Positions 33,368 to 42,656 of a DNA stretch of 64,000 nt are shown one piece after another. The stretch is from Amycolatopsis saalfeldensis (GTDB taxonomy: Bacteria; Actinomycetota; Actinomycetes; Mycobacteriales; Pseudonocardiaceae). The translations under genes were made by a program, and so were the position numbers. The notes beneath the pieces are model-generated. The model worked only from the letters and a program-made list of their open reading frames with translations. It had not been told where the DNA came from and did not search any database. Each line of letters starts with the position of its first letter. The stretch's first letter is position 1. The DNA lies in assembly GCF_900110575.1 (NCBI RefSeq), contig NZ_FOEF01000011.1, positions 225,740 to 289,739 on the forward strand. The letters are read 5' to 3'.

Positions 33368-34261
33368 CTAGTGGCGGACGTACAGGCGGAGGGTGACGTA
33401 GCCGGTGATCGCCGAGATGACCACCGAGACCGCGAGCAGGATGGGCGCGACCGGGAACAGCAGCTCCAGCGTGGTGATCTGCGGGAACACCTCACCGGTG
33501 AACACGGTGTCGAGGAACGACACCTTGGTCAGGATGAGGAACACCGTCCCGAGCACCGCACCGACCACGCCGGCGACCACCGCCTCCAGCAGGAACGGCA
33601 GCTGGGTGTACCACCGTGTCGCGCCGACCAGCCGCATGATGCCGACCTCCGTGCGCCGGGTGAACGCGGAGACCTGGATCGTGTTCGCGATCAGCAGCAG
33701 CGCGGCGACGGCCATGATCAGCGCCATCACGAACGCGATGTTCCGCACGCCGTTGAAGACGTTGAACACGCGGTCGAGGAACTTCTTCTGGTCGTCGACC
33801 TTCCGCACTCCGGGCTGGCCGGTGTACTGCTTGATGATCGCGTCGGAGCGGTCCGGGTCCTTGAGCTTGACCTGCAGCGACGCCGGCAGCGCCTCCGGCC
33901 CGGTCAGCGACAGCAGCTCCGGCTGGCTCGCGAAGATCTTCTTGAACCGGTCGTAGGCCTGGTCGCGGTTCTCGAACACCACCGAGTCGACGCCGGGGTT
34001 GTTCTGGAGCGACTGGCGCAGCCCACTGCACAGCGCCTGCTGGCAGTTTTTGTCGTTGGCGCTGATGTCGTCGACCAGGCTGATGGAGATCTCGACCTCG
34101 GCGAGGAAGTTCGCCTTCATCTTGTCGATCGTGCGCACGGCGAGCAGGCCACCGCCGAGCATGGCGAGGGAGACCGCCGTGGTGAGGATCATCGCGATGG
34201 TCATCGTGACGTTCCGGCGCAAACCGGTGAGGACCTCGCTGAAGACGAAACTGGCACGCAT
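33368..34261 (-). CDS. ftsX: Cell division protein FtsX
   Basis: A 297-residue FtsX. One N-terminal membrane helix (residues 22-42) is followed by an outer domain of about 130 residues that controls a cell-wall hydrolase, then three further helices. The opening MRASFVFSEVLTGLRRNVTMTIAM and the C-terminal EVFPQITTLELL segment are typical. It works with FtsE at the septum to activate peptidoglycan hydrolysis (RipC-type in relatives). A 57-base gap separates it from ftsE. Confidence 0.97.
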   Translation of the reverse strand: MRASFVFSEVLTGLRRNVTMTIAMILTTAVSLAMLGGGLLAVRTIDKMKANFLAEVEISISLVDDISANDKNCQQALCSGLRQSLQNNPGVDSVVFENRDQAYDRFKKIFASQPELLSLTGPEALPASLQVKLKDPDRSDAIIKQYTGQPGVRKVDDQKKFLDRVFNVFNGVRNIAFVMALIMAVAALLLIANTIQVSAFTRRTEVGIMRLVGATRWYTQLPFLLEAVVAGVVGAVLGTVFLILTKVSFLDTVFTGEVFPQITTLELLFPVAPILLAVSVVISAITGYVTLRLYVRH

Positions 34262-34318
34262 CGCAGGTGTCTGTCCCTTGTCGGTTTCGGGGCGTTCGGG
34301 GTGGGCGGACGGCTTCGG

Positions 34319-35008
34319 TCAGCGACCGATGCCGTACACCCCGCGGGCGTCGTCACGGATCACTTGGCCGAGCTGCAGCTCGACGACCCGGCGCCGCATC
34401 GAGTCCACGATGGAGTGATCGTGGGTGGCCATGAGCACGGTGGTCCCCGTGCGGTTGATGCGCTCCAGCAGCAGCATGATGTCCTGGCTGGTGTCGGGGT
34501 CCAGGTTCCCGGTGGGCTCGTCGGCGAGCAGCACCAGCGGGCGGTTCACGAACGCGCGCGCGATGGCCACGCGCTGCTGCTCACCGCCGGACAGCTCGTT
34601 GGGCAGCCGGTCGGCCTTGCCGTCGAGGCCGACGAGCTCCAGCACCTCGGGCACCACCTTCTTGATGGTGAGCCGCGGCTTGCCGATGACCTCGAGCGCG
34701 AACGCGACGTTCTCCGCCACGGTCTTGTTCGCCAGCAGCCGGAAGTCCTGGAACACGCAGCCGATCGTCTGGCGCAGGCGGGGCACCCGGCGCCGGGCCA
34801 GCTTCGCGACGTCGAAGTTGGACACCATCACCCGGCCCTTGCTCGGGACCTCCTCGCGCAGCAACAGCCGCAGGAACGTCGACTTCCCCGAACCCGACGG
34901 TCCGATGAGGAAGACGAACTCACCCTTGTCGATGTCGACCGACACCCGCTCGAGGGCGGGACGGGTCGAGGTCTTGTAGACCTTGGAAACCTCTTCGAGC
35001 CGGATCAC
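34319..35008 (-). CDS. ftsE: Cell division ATP-binding protein FtsE
   Basis: A 229-residue ABC ATPase with Walker A GPSGSGKST near 36, signature LSGGEQQRVAIARA and Walker B LLADEPTGNLD. It forms the FtsEX complex at the division site. GTG 35008 is followed by IRLEEVSKVYKT. On the minus strand TAGTAT (35017-35022) lies 8 bases upstream of the start and can serve as -10 box of a near-leaderless promoter, so ftsEX-smpB may have its own promoter after prfB. Confidence 0.97.
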   Translation of the reverse strand: MIRLEEVSKVYKTSTRPALERVSVDIDKGEFVFLIGPSGSGKSTFLRLLLREEVPSKGRVMVSNFDVAKLARRRVPRLRQTIGCVFQDFRLLANKTVAENVAFALEVIGKPRLTIKKVVPEVLELVGLDGKADRLPNELSGGEQQRVAIARAFVNRPLVLLADEPTGNLDPDTSQDIMLLLERINRTGTTVLMATHDHSIVDSMRRRVVELQLGQVIRDDARGVYGIGR

Positions 35009-35166
35009 GGTTCGGCATACTACCCATGGGCCTCGTTAAGCCCGGGTTGCCCGTGCCCCGTAACACGGGCAACGGACCCCTGTCGTCGCCAAGCGTGGCC
35101 GAACCGTCGCCAGGCGGTAACAGGAATCCCTCGTCGCACCGCCGGAATGCCCGGCAGTGAAGAAGA

Positions 35167-36270
35167 TCAGGCGACGCCGGCCTGCTTGCGCCAGCGGATG
35201 CCGGCCTCCAGGAAGCCGTCGATGTCGCCGTCGAGCACCGCCGAGGGGTTGCCCACCTCGAACTCGGTCCGCAGGTCCTTGACCATCTGGTACGGGTGCA
35301 GCACGTACGAGCGCATCTGGTTGCCCCAGCTGGAGCCGCCGTCCTTGAGCGCGTCCATCTCGGCGCGCTCTTCTTCCTTCTTGCGCAGCATCAGCCGGGC
35401 CTGCAGGACCTTCAGCGCGGCCGCCTTGTTCTGCAGCTGCGACTTCTCGTTCTGGCAGGAGACGACGATGCCGGTCGGCAAGTGCGTGATGCGCACCGCG
35501 GAGTCGGTCGTGTTCACGCTCTGTCCACCAGGGCCGGACGAGCGGTACACGTCGACGCGGATGTCCTTCTCCGCGATGTCGACGTGGTCGACCTCTTCGA
35601 CCTCCGGCAGCACCTCGACGTGCGCGAACGACGTCTGGCGGCGGCTCTGGTTGTCGAACGGCGAGATCCGGACCAGCCGGTGGGTGCCCTGCTCGACCGA
35701 GAGGGTGCCGTAGACGTACGGGGCGCTCACCTTGAACGTCGCCGACTTGATGCCCGCCTCTTCGGCGTAGGAGATGTCGTAGACGTCGGTGGGGTAGCCG
35801 TGGCGTTCGGCCCAGCGCAGGTACATCCGGAGCAGCATCTCGGCCCAGTCGGCCGCGTCGACGCCGCCGGCCTCGGAACGGATGGTGACGACGGCGTTGC
35901 GGTCGTCGTACTCGCCGGACAGCAGGGTGCGGACTTCGAGCCCGTCGACGTCCTTGGTGAGGCCGGTGAGGTCGTTCTCGGCCTCGGCCATGCTGGCGGT
36001 GTCGCCCTCGGCCTCGGACAGCTCGTAGAGCACGCCGAGGTCGTCGAGGCGCTGGCGGAGCTCGGAGACGCGCCGCAGCTCGCTCTGCCGGTGCGACAGC
36101 TGGCTGGTGACCTTCTGCGCCTCCTCCGGGTTGTCCCAGAGGGTCGGGCTGGAGGCCTGCTGTTCGAGCTCGGCGACCTGCGCGCGCAGCGCGTCGAGGT
36201 CCATCACCGACTCGATCTGGGTCAGCTTGCCGGTCAGGTCCTTCAGCGCCGCATCGAACTCATCACTCAC
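35167..36270 (-). CDS. prfB: Peptide chain release factor 2
   Basis: A 367-residue RF2 that ends translation at UGA and UAA. The stop-codon tripeptide region SPFDNQSRRQTSF and the GGQ loop SSGPGGQSVN are intact. GTG 36270 was chosen because it gives the family N-terminus (VSDEFDAAL). Unlike E. coli there is no programmed frameshift; the frame is continuous. It heads the prfB-ftsE-ftsX-smpB run typical of actinobacteria, followed by a 158-base gap without further genes. Confidence 0.97.
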   Translation of the reverse strand: MSDEFDAALKDLTGKLTQIESVMDLDALRAQVAELEQQASSPTLWDNPEEAQKVTSQLSHRQSELRRVSELRQRLDDLGVLYELSEAEGDTASMAEAENDLTGLTKDVDGLEVRTLLSGEYDDRNAVVTIRSEAGGVDAADWAEMLLRMYLRWAERHGYPTDVYDISYAEEAGIKSATFKVSAPYVYGTLSVEQGTHRLVRISPFDNQSRRQTSFAHVEVLPEVEEVDHVDIAEKDIRVDVYRSSGPGGQSVNTTDSAVRITHLPTGIVVSCQNEKSQLQNKAAALKVLQARLMLRKKEEERAEMDALKDGGSSWGNQMRSYVLHPYQMVKDLRTEFEVGNPSAVLDGDIDGFLEAGIRWRKQAGVA

Positions 36271-36333
36271 GTTGAGCAAGGTTACGGCAAAACCCACGAC
36301 CGGTTGCGCACCGGTCGTGGGCCGCGTGGAACC

Positions 36334-36834
36334 TCAGGCCTGCGGGATGGCGTCGAGCAGCTTCAGGGCGGCCTTGGCCTGTGCCTGGGCGAACTCGGCG
36401 ACGGCCTTGGCGTAGGGGCCGTCGGCCGCCTTCGTCGCGACCTTCGCGTCGTCCAGCTGCTGCTGGTAGCTCGTGCGGGCGGTGTCGAGCAGGGCCGCGC
36501 GCTGCTTGATGGTCAGCGAGCCGGCGTGCACGAGCCGCAGGATGAGCGGGCTGCGCAGGTGATCGGGCCCGGCCTCGGACGCGAGCCACGTCTTGAAGGC
36601 CTTCTTGCCCGCCGCGGTGAGCACGTACTGCTGGCTCGACCGCGGACCCTGCTTGCCGAGGCGGACGAGGCCCTCCTTGGACAGGGCGGGGAGCTCGCGG
36701 TAGACCTGGCTGCGGGTGACACTGAAGAAGGCGCCGAAGCGCTCGTCGGCTCCCGCGACCAGCTGCCCGCCGGTGGCGGGACCGTCGTGGAGCAGACCGA
36801 GCAGAGCGGCGGCAGTTGCATTCAATTCGGACAC
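36334..36834 (-). CDS. PadR family transcriptional regulator
   Basis: A 166-residue PadR-type repressor. The winged HTH reads LLGLLHDGPATGGQLVAGADERFGAFFSVTRSQVYRELPALSKEGLV, and the C-terminal part is a long alpha-helical dimerisation domain as in the Vir_act_alpha_C subgroup. GTG 36834 follows AGAGGGG; an in-frame ATG lies 36 bases upstream. It stands alone before a low-complexity region. Its target, often an adjacent transporter gene, is not evident here. Confidence 0.85.
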   Translation of the reverse strand: MSELNATAAALLGLLHDGPATGGQLVAGADERFGAFFSVTRSQVYRELPALSKEGLVRLGKQGPRSSQQYVLTAAGKKAFKTWLASEAGPDHLRSPLILRLVHAGSLTIKQRAALLDTARTSYQQQLDDAKVATKAADGPYAKAVAEFAQAQAKAALKLLDAIPQA

Positions 36835-37160
36835 CCCTCTACGTTCCCACTTATTCGCCCCTGTGTCCACAGTGGTCTCCGGATCTGTCCATTGTGGCTA
36901 GTGTTATCCCCTCGTTCGGCCCAATCCGAACGCCGGTCCACAGTGGACCCGACCACGCACAGCAACCGATCGCCCCACCACCCACCCCCAGCCCGCCCCC
37001 ACAACCACCACACGGGCGGATCCCCCCTCCACCTCCCCGGCCTCCGGCCTCCCACCTGCGGCCTCCCACCTGCGACCCACAGCCTCCCGCCTCCACCCCC
37101 GGCCTCCCGCTTCCGCCCCCCGGCCTCCCCGCCTCCCCCAACCCCACGTGCCCGAAACAC
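36835..37160. other. Intergenic low-complexity C-rich stretch
   Basis: No gene is seen. From about 36960 to 37145 one strand is almost only C, A and short TCC/CTCCGG repeats (CCTCCCACCTGCGGC-like units, about 16-18 bases, several times). It contains one GTCCACAGTGGAC palindrome at 36936. It separates the PadR gene from the initiator tRNA terminator. Confidence 0.6.
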
Positions 37161-37161
37161 G

Positions 37162-37200
37162 AAAAAGGCCCGTATCCACGTCTACCGTGAATACGGACCT
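37162..37200 (-). terminator. Rho-independent terminator of the distal initiator tRNA
   Basis: On the minus strand AGGTCCGTATTCACG and CGTGGATACGGGCCT form a 15-bp stem (two wobble/mismatch positions) with a 5-base loop and a TTTTT tail. It ends 17 bases after the tRNA gene at 37217-37290. Confidence 0.9.
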
Positions 37201-37216
37201 CTAACCTCAACCTCTG

Positions 37217-37290
37217 TAGCGGGGACAGGATTTGAACCTGCGACCTCTGGGTTATGAGCCCAGCGAGCTACCGAGCTGCTCCACCCCGCG
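37217..37290 (-). tRNA. Initiator tRNA-fMet (CAU), copy 2
   Basis: A 74-base tRNA without the encoded CCA end. The anticodon loop is CTCATAA, with the three G:C pairs (GGG/CCC) of initiators in the stem and a C1:U72 mismatch at the acceptor end. It is identical in sequence to the copy at 37530-37603. Confidence 0.95.
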
Positions 37291-37399
37291 TCGTTGTGTC
37301 TAAAGACTACACGCCCCCTCCCCTCCCTCCCACCCACCCCCCTCCAACCCCGTCCGCACCCCCTCACCAGCCCCAACCCCCACCAACCCACCCCACGCA

Positions 37400-37468
37400 A
37401 CCACGGCGATGGGGGATCCAAGGGGGCGAAGCCCTCCTTGGCGGGGGTTCGGGGGTCCGACCCCCGAG
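37400..37468. repeat. GGGGG-rich intergenic element
   Basis: GGGGGATCCAAGGGGGCGAAGCC is followed by GGCGGGGGTTCGGGGGTCCGACCCCCGAG; related to the elements at 26790-26810 and 26970-27020. The GGGGGTC-CGA-CCCCC core is a hairpin. No coding capacity is seen. Confidence 0.65.
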
Positions 37469-37480
37469 GAAAATGCGAAA

Positions 37481-37521
37481 GAGGCCCTCGCCTTCGCGCT
37501 TTCTGCGAAGACAAGGGCCTC
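37481..37521 (-). terminator. Terminator between the two initiator tRNA genes
   Basis: GAGGCCCT and CCTTCGC pair with GCGAAG and AGGGCCTC around an AGAAAGC loop; a T-rich CTCTTTCGCATTTT follows on the minus strand. It shows that the two tRNAs are separate transcripts. Confidence 0.85.
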
Positions 37522-37529
37522 AGCCTCTG

Positions 37530-37603
37530 TAGCGGGGACAGGATTTGAACCTGCGACCTCTGGGTTATGAGCCCAGCGAGCTACCGAGCTGCTCCACCCC
37601 GCG
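37530..37603 (-). tRNA. Initiator tRNA-fMet (CAU), copy 1
   Basis: A 74-base tRNA identical to the copy at 37217-37290, with CAU anticodon, GGG/CCC anticodon stem and C1:U72. CCA is not encoded. Its own terminator lies 9 bases downstream. Confidence 0.95.
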
Positions 37604-37668
37604 TCGTAGGACCTACCTTACGCCCGGGGGTTTTCCGGGCGCAAAGCAGGTCCTCTTACGTCGGCGCG

Positions 37669-40659
37669 TCACCCGCCACCAGGCTGGTTGGCACCGCTGC
37701 TGGCCGGCGGCGGAGTGGTCGGCTTGGCCGCCGTGTACTCCTTGGTCGCCGCGTCGAGGGCGCTGAGCGCCGCGCCCTGGTCGGTGAAGTTGCCGGACTG
37801 CTGGGCGGCCTTGAGCTGGCTCAGTGCCGCCTGGATGTCGGCCACGGCCTTGTCGAGTGCCGGGTTGCTGCCGCCGCTGTTGGCCGGTGGCGTGGTCGGT
37901 GTCGTCGGCGTGGTGGGTGTCGTCGGCGGCGTCGAGGTGTCGCCGAGTGGCGGGGTTGTCGCGGCCGCGCCGGTGCCCGCGCCGAACACTTGGTCCAGCG
38001 CCTCGTTGAGGGTCGAGGCGAAGCCGATCTTCGCGCCGTAGGACACCAGCACGCGGGCCAGCTGTGGATAGCTCAGCTGGTTGCGCTGCCGGATGTACAC
38101 CGGTTCGACGTACAGGAACCCGTCCGCCACCGGCAACGTGATCAGGTTGCCGTAGATCGGGATGACGTTGGGGTTGTTGAGCAGCGTTCTGTCCTGGGCG
38201 ACCCGTGGATCGCTCTGGAATCTGTTCTGCACCTGCACGGGCCCGTCGACCTGGTTGGCGCCGCTGGCCGGCGGTAGCCGGAGCACTCTGATCGTCCCGT
38301 AGTCGCCGGGATCGGAGGAGACCGACATCCAGGACGCGAGGTACTGCCGTTGCAGGCCGGTGAGCGCGCTGGTCAGCTGGAAGGTCGGTTTTCCTTCCCC
38401 GGCCGCGTTGGCGAGGACGTAGTAACCGGGTTGGTTGGCGACGTTGGCCGCGGCCGTGGTGGAACTGCCGTCCTCGGTCGGGTCCTGCGGCACGCTCCAG
38501 AAGGCCTGCTGCGCGTAGAACTCCTGCGGGCTCGACACGTGGTAGCGCGCGAGCAGCTCACGTTGGATCTTGAACAGGTCCTCCGGGTACCGGAAGTGCG
38601 AGCGCAGCTCGGGTGAGATGGCGGAGCTGGGCTTCACCAGTCCCGGGAACACCTTCTCCCACGCCTTCAGCACCGGGTCCTTGTCGTCCGCGGAGTACAG
38701 CGTCACGGTGCCGTCGAACGCGTCGACGGTCGCCTTCACGGAGTTGCGGATGTAGTTGATGGAGTTGTTGGCCTGCTTCGTGACGCCGTTCAGCGAGTCG
38801 TTGGTCGCCTCGCCGAGCTGGGTCTGCTGGGCGTACGGGTAGTTGTTCAGCGTGGTGTAGCCGTCGACGATCCACTGGATCCGGCCGCCCACCACCGCGG
38901 GGTACGGGTCGCCGTCGAGGGTCAGCCACGGCGCGACCTTGCCGACGCGCTCACGCGGGTCGCGGTTGTACATGATCTTCGAGTTCGCGCCGATGGCGTC
39001 GGAGAACAGGATGTTCCGCTCGCCGTACTCGGCCGAGAAGACCAGCCGGTTGAACCAGCTGTCCAGCGAGACGCCGCCCTTGCCCTGGTAGATGTACCCG
39101 CGCTGGCTGTCGGTGTCGTACTCCCCCGGCGCCGTGCCCTGGGTGCCGCCGACGATGGCGTAGTCGTTGGTCAGCTCGCCGTAGTAGATGCGCGGCTGCG
39201 AGACCTGGATGCCCGGCTGGCCGCCGACGGAGCCGGCGCCGGTCGGGTTCGTCGTGTCGCTCGTGGTGGCGATCGGGTAGCCGCCGTCGGAGTTCGAGTC
39301 CTTCACCGCGCGGTCGATCGTGTTGGCCGGCGCGGCGACGAAACCGTTGCCGTGGGTGTAGACGAGGTGCTTGTTGATCCAGCTCGTCTGGTTGCCGGTG
39401 AGGCCGTCGGTCTTGATCTCCTTGGCCGCCACGATGTAGTCCTGCGTGGTGCCGCCGACGTTGTAGCGGTCGACGTCGAGCTTCGCCGGGAAGCCGTAGA
39501 AGTTCTCCCGGCCGACGCGCTGGGTGAAGGTGTCGCTGAGGATGTTCGGGTCCAGCAGCCGGATGTTGGACACGGTGCCGGTGTCGGCCTTCACCGCGGT
39601 GGCGCTCGCCTCGGTCTTGCCGGGGTAGTCCTCGTACTTCACGTTGTTCAGCCCGAACGACTGCCGCGTCGCGTCCATGTTGCGCTGGATCGACGCGGCC
39701 TCCTTGTCGTTCGCGTTCGGCTTCACCGAGAACTGGTCGAGGATCGCGGGCCACGCGACGCCGACGAGCACGTTCGACAGGATCAGCAGGACGAGCGCGA
39801 TCGCCGGCAGCTGGAGGTTGCGCAGGAACGCGCCGGCGAAGAACGCGACCGCGCAGATCACCGAGATGCACAGCAGGATCAGCTTCGCCGGCAGCACCGC
39901 GTTCAGGTCCGTGTACGTGGCGCCGTTGAACAACGGCATGTCGCGACCGGACAACAGCAGGTTGTACCGGTCGAAGAAGTACTCGACCGCCTTCAGCAGC
40001 ACGAAAAGGCCGACGGTGATGGCGAGCTGCGCGCGCGTCGGGCCGGCGAGCTGGCCGCCGCGGCCGGCGAGGCGGATGCCGCCGAAGATGTAGTGCGCTA
40101 TCAGCGCGCCGAAGAACGAGATGGTGATCGTGATGAACAGCCAGCCGAGCAGCCAGTTCACGAACGGCATGTCGAAGGCGTAGAAGCCGATGTCGTGGCC
40201 GAACTCCGGGTCCGTCTGGCCGAACGGCGTCCCGTTGAGGAAGAGCTGGATCAGCTGCCAGTCGCCCATCGCGGACGCGCCGGCGATGAGCCCGGTGATC
40301 AGCGGGATGCCGATGCCGAACAGCCGGATGCGGCTGACGATCAGCGAGCGGTAGCGCGAAAGCGGGTCGTCGGCGCCCGAGACGGGCACGAACACCGGCC
40401 GCGTGCGGTAGGCGATGGTGAGGCTGATCGCCAGCGCGCCGCCGACCAGCAGCCCGACGGCCACGAACAGGACTATCCGGGTCAGCAGCTCCGTGGTGAA
40501 CACCGACCGCGCGCCGACCTCACCGAACCACAGCCAGTCGACATAGGTGTCGAGCAGCCTGACGCCCAGCAGCAGCGCCAGCACGATCACCGCGGCGATG
40601 ATGAGGAGGATCCGGCTGCGGCGGGACAGCTTCAGGCTCACGGGGGGCCGAGTCGCCAC
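37669..40659 (-). CDS. UPF0182 family large membrane protein
   Basis: Nine hundred ninety-six residues. Seven membrane helices in the first 330 residues, then a large outer domain of about 550 residues with conserved ENIL-FSDAIGANSKI and WLTLDGDPYP segments, and a Pro/Thr-rich tail (PTTPTTPTTPPANSGGS) before a short helix. GTG 40659 follows AGGAG at a spacing of 7. The M. tuberculosis counterpart is Rv3193c, next to the same PDZ protease and DUF2342 genes as here. The function is unknown; the protein is nearly universal in actinobacteria and lies in the envelope. Confidence 0.93.
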   Translation of the reverse strand: MATRPPVSLKLSRRSRILLIIAAVIVLALLLGVRLLDTYVDWLWFGEVGARSVFTTELLTRIVLFVAVGLLVGGALAISLTIAYRTRPVFVPVSGADDPLSRYRSLIVSRIRLFGIGIPLITGLIAGASAMGDWQLIQLFLNGTPFGQTDPEFGHDIGFYAFDMPFVNWLLGWLFITITISFFGALIAHYIFGGIRLAGRGGQLAGPTRAQLAITVGLFVLLKAVEYFFDRYNLLLSGRDMPLFNGATYTDLNAVLPAKLILLCISVICAVAFFAGAFLRNLQLPAIALVLLILSNVLVGVAWPAILDQFSVKPNANDKEAASIQRNMDATRQSFGLNNVKYEDYPGKTEASATAVKADTGTVSNIRLLDPNILSDTFTQRVGRENFYGFPAKLDVDRYNVGGTTQDYIVAAKEIKTDGLTGNQTSWINKHLVYTHGNGFVAAPANTIDRAVKDSNSDGGYPIATTSDTTNPTGAGSVGGQPGIQVSQPRIYYGELTNDYAIVGGTQGTAPGEYDTDSQRGYIYQGKGGVSLDSWFNRLVFSAEYGERNILFSDAIGANSKIMYNRDPRERVGKVAPWLTLDGDPYPAVVGGRIQWIVDGYTTLNNYPYAQQTQLGEATNDSLNGVTKQANNSINYIRNSVKATVDAFDGTVTLYSADDKDPVLKAWEKVFPGLVKPSSAISPELRSHFRYPEDLFKIQRELLARYHVSSPQEFYAQQAFWSVPQDPTEDGSSTTAAANVANQPGYYVLANAAGEGKPTFQLTSALTGLQRQYLASWMSVSSDPGDYGTIRVLRLPPASGANQVDGPVQVQNRFQSDPRVAQDRTLLNNPNVIPIYGNLITLPVADGFLYVEPVYIRQRNQLSYPQLARVLVSYGAKIGFASTLNEALDQVFGAGTGAAATTPPLGDTSTPPTTPTTPTTPTTPPANSGGSNPALDKAVADIQAALSQLKAAQQSGNFTDQGAALSALDAATKEYTAAKPTTPPPASSGANQPGGG

Positions 40660-40806
40660 GGCAACGCTCCTGTCTTCGTGAACACGTTCGCGGGGACAGC
40701 GTCGTCCCCTGACGGTCTAACTCTACGGATGGGTTCCCGAGTTCCCCGGACCGCCCGAACCGGGCGTCCGACGGCGGCGCGCGGACCGGCCTGGGACGAT
40801 GTCGCC

Positions 40807-41367
40807 ATGTCACCGAGTGAGCCGCCTGCCGCCAATCCCGTCGCCGGCCTGGCCCGGGAAGTCGAAGAGTTCGTCGCCTCCGCAGGCTGGGAGCAGCCGC
40901 CGCAGCTGTTCGCGCTGGTGCCGACCGCGGCGCTGCTCGACGAGCAGCCGGAGCTGGCCGGCCAGCTCGACCGGTCGAGCCCGCTGACGCCCGTCGCCCA
41001 GGAGGCGCTGCCCGAAGGTGACCTCGCCGAGTCGCTCGGCCGGATCGCCTGGCCGGAGATCGTCGTGGGCTGCGCGCTGGCACAGGAGATCATCGTGCTG
41101 CCGCCCGACGTCGAGGCCGAGCTGCCGGGATTGGCCGACGCCGACGCCGACCGCCTGCGCCGGGCCGCGGCGGACCACCCGCGCCGCACCGAAGCCCGGC
41201 TCGTCGCGGCCGTCCTGCGCGAGGGCGACGCCGCGTGCGTCATGCGCTTGCGCGGCGCGCTCCCCGACGCCCCGGAAGGCGACGACGAGGCCGTCGACGA
41301 GATCGTCGAGAGCCCGGACCTCGCCCCGAACCTGCTCGAGGCGCTCAAAACCACGCTGATGCCCTGA
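40807..41367 (+). CDS. PPA1309-family protein
   Basis: A 186-residue soluble acidic protein with the family's FALVPTAALL near residue 40, the WPEIVVGCALAQEIIVLP core near 95 and the RLVAAVLREGDAACVMRLRG segment near 135. The function is unknown; members are restricted to actinobacteria. GACGAT lies 6 bases before ATG 40807 and there is no ribosome site, which fits a leaderless mRNA. It is divergent from UPF0182 and convergent with the PDZ protease. Confidence 0.85.
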   Translation: MSPSEPPAANPVAGLAREVEEFVASAGWEQPPQLFALVPTAALLDEQPELAGQLDRSSPLTPVAQEALPEGDLAESLGRIAWPEIVVGCALAQEIIVLPPDVEAELPGLADADADRLRRAAADHPRRTEARLVAAVLREGDAACVMRLRGALPDAPEGDDEAVDEIVESPDLAPNLLEALKTTLMP

Positions 41368-41401
41368 CCACGACGGTCGGAAAGCGCGCGACGTCCGGCG
41401 C

Positions 41402-41425
41402 GGAGGCCTTCACCCGAAGGCCTTC
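41402..41425. terminator. Terminator hairpin between convergent genes
   Basis: AGGCCTTC-ACCC-GAAGGCCT is a perfect 8-bp stem, extended by two further pairs. It is placed midway between the PPA1309-family gene and the PDZ protease gene. Confidence 0.7.
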
Positions 41426-41457
41426 CGTTCCGGACGGGCGCGCGCACTCTATTTCCT

Positions 41458-42579
41458 TCAGCAGTGGGTGGTCGGCCGACCGGCCTTGAGGTTCTCCAGC
41501 TGGGTCAGCGCGTCGTCCAGAGTGGACACCTTGATCAGGTTGAGCCCGTCCGGCTTGGCGGAGACGGCCTCGGCGCAGTTGTGCTCCGGCACCAGGAAGT
41601 CGGTCGCCCCGGCCTCGCGCGCGCCCACGACCTTGAACGAGATGCCGCCGATCGGCCCGACCACACCCGTTTCGCTGATCTCGCCGGTGCCGGCGATGTG
41701 CCGGCCGGCCGCGAGGTCGGCCTCCGGCTTCCCCGGCCCGGTGAGGCGGTCGATGATCGCGAGCGTGAACATCAGGCCCGCCGACGGGCCGCCGACGTCC
41801 TGCAGCGAGATGCCGACGTTGAACGGCGCCACGGCGCGGTCCGAGGCCGTCAGGCCCAGGAAGCCCTGCGTGCGGTCGGAACGCTGCGCGAGCGTGATCG
41901 GCACGGTCCGGACGGGCTGGCCGTCGGCCTGGAAGGAGATCGGCACGGACTGGCCGGGCTTGGTACTGGTCAGCGCCGCGGCGACGTCCGCGGCCTCCTT
42001 GACCTGCTTGCCGTTGACGGTGACCAGCTTGTCGCCGGGGGCCAGCACGTGGTCGGCGGGACTGCCGGAGACGATCGTCTTGGCGACGACCTCCACCGGG
42101 TAGCCGAGGTGGCGCAGGGCGGCGACCTGGGCGTTGCTCTGCGAGTCCTGCAGCTGCTGGATGTTCTCCTGCTTGACCTGCTCGTTGGTCTCGCCGGGCT
42201 TGTAGTACTCCTCGCGCGGCGCGAGCGCGTAGCGGCCGCTGGCCCAGAGGCCGAGCGCGGTGAAGAGGTTGATGCCGTCGTTCAGCGAGACCGTGGTCAT
42301 CCGCAGCTCGCCGGTCGTCGGGTAGGTCTGGCTCCCGTTGACCTGGATCACCGCGTTGCCGGCGGCGTCGCGACCGAGGGTGTCGTACGTCGGTCCCGGG
42401 CTGATCGCGACGTACGGCACCTGGACCAGGAAACCGACTACGACGAACACCAGGAACAACGCGCCGCTGACCAGCAGGGTCCAGCCGCGGCGGGTCATCC
42501 GCCGCTCGGTGCGCGCCCGCTCCCGCGGTGGCTCGCTCCGGCTGCTCTCGGTCGCGGTCTCCTCGTCGGGTTTGGTCAC
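41458..42579 (-). CDS. PDZ-domain Lon-like (S16) membrane protease, YlbL family
   Basis: A 373-residue protease anchored by one helix (residues 33-55). A PDZ domain follows (GYPVEVVAKTIVSGSPADHVLAPGDKLVTVNG), then a Lon-type S16 domain with catalytic Ser in DVGGPSAGLMFTLAI and Lys in the GGISFKVVGA segment. In M. tuberculosis this is Rv3194c, also next to UPF0182. GTG 42579 is preceded on the minus strand by TACGCT with 7 bases between, as for a leaderless mRNA. Probably cleaves membrane or secreted proteins; the substrate is unknown. Confidence 0.93.
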   Translation of the reverse strand: MTKPDEETATESSRSEPPRERARTERRMTRRGWTLLVSGALFLVFVVVGFLVQVPYVAISPGPTYDTLGRDAAGNAVIQVNGSQTYPTTGELRMTTVSLNDGINLFTALGLWASGRYALAPREEYYKPGETNEQVKQENIQQLQDSQSNAQVAALRHLGYPVEVVAKTIVSGSPADHVLAPGDKLVTVNGKQVKEAADVAAALTSTKPGQSVPISFQADGQPVRTVPITLAQRSDRTQGFLGLTASDRAVAPFNVGISLQDVGGPSAGLMFTLAIIDRLTGPGKPEADLAAGRHIAGTGEISETGVVGPIGGISFKVVGAREAGATDFLVPEHNCAEAVSAKPDGLNLIKVSTLDDALTQLENLKAGRPTTHC

Positions 42580-42656
42580 GTGCGACAGCGTACGGTGACC
42601 GTGTTCGCTTCACGGTTAAGCCCACGCTTGACGCGCTGAGAAGGGTCTGACCCGCG

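Noticed and set aside
35167..36297. Programmed frameshift in prfB as in E. coli
   Set aside because: The frame is continuous from GTG 36270 to the stop, without an early in-frame TGA.
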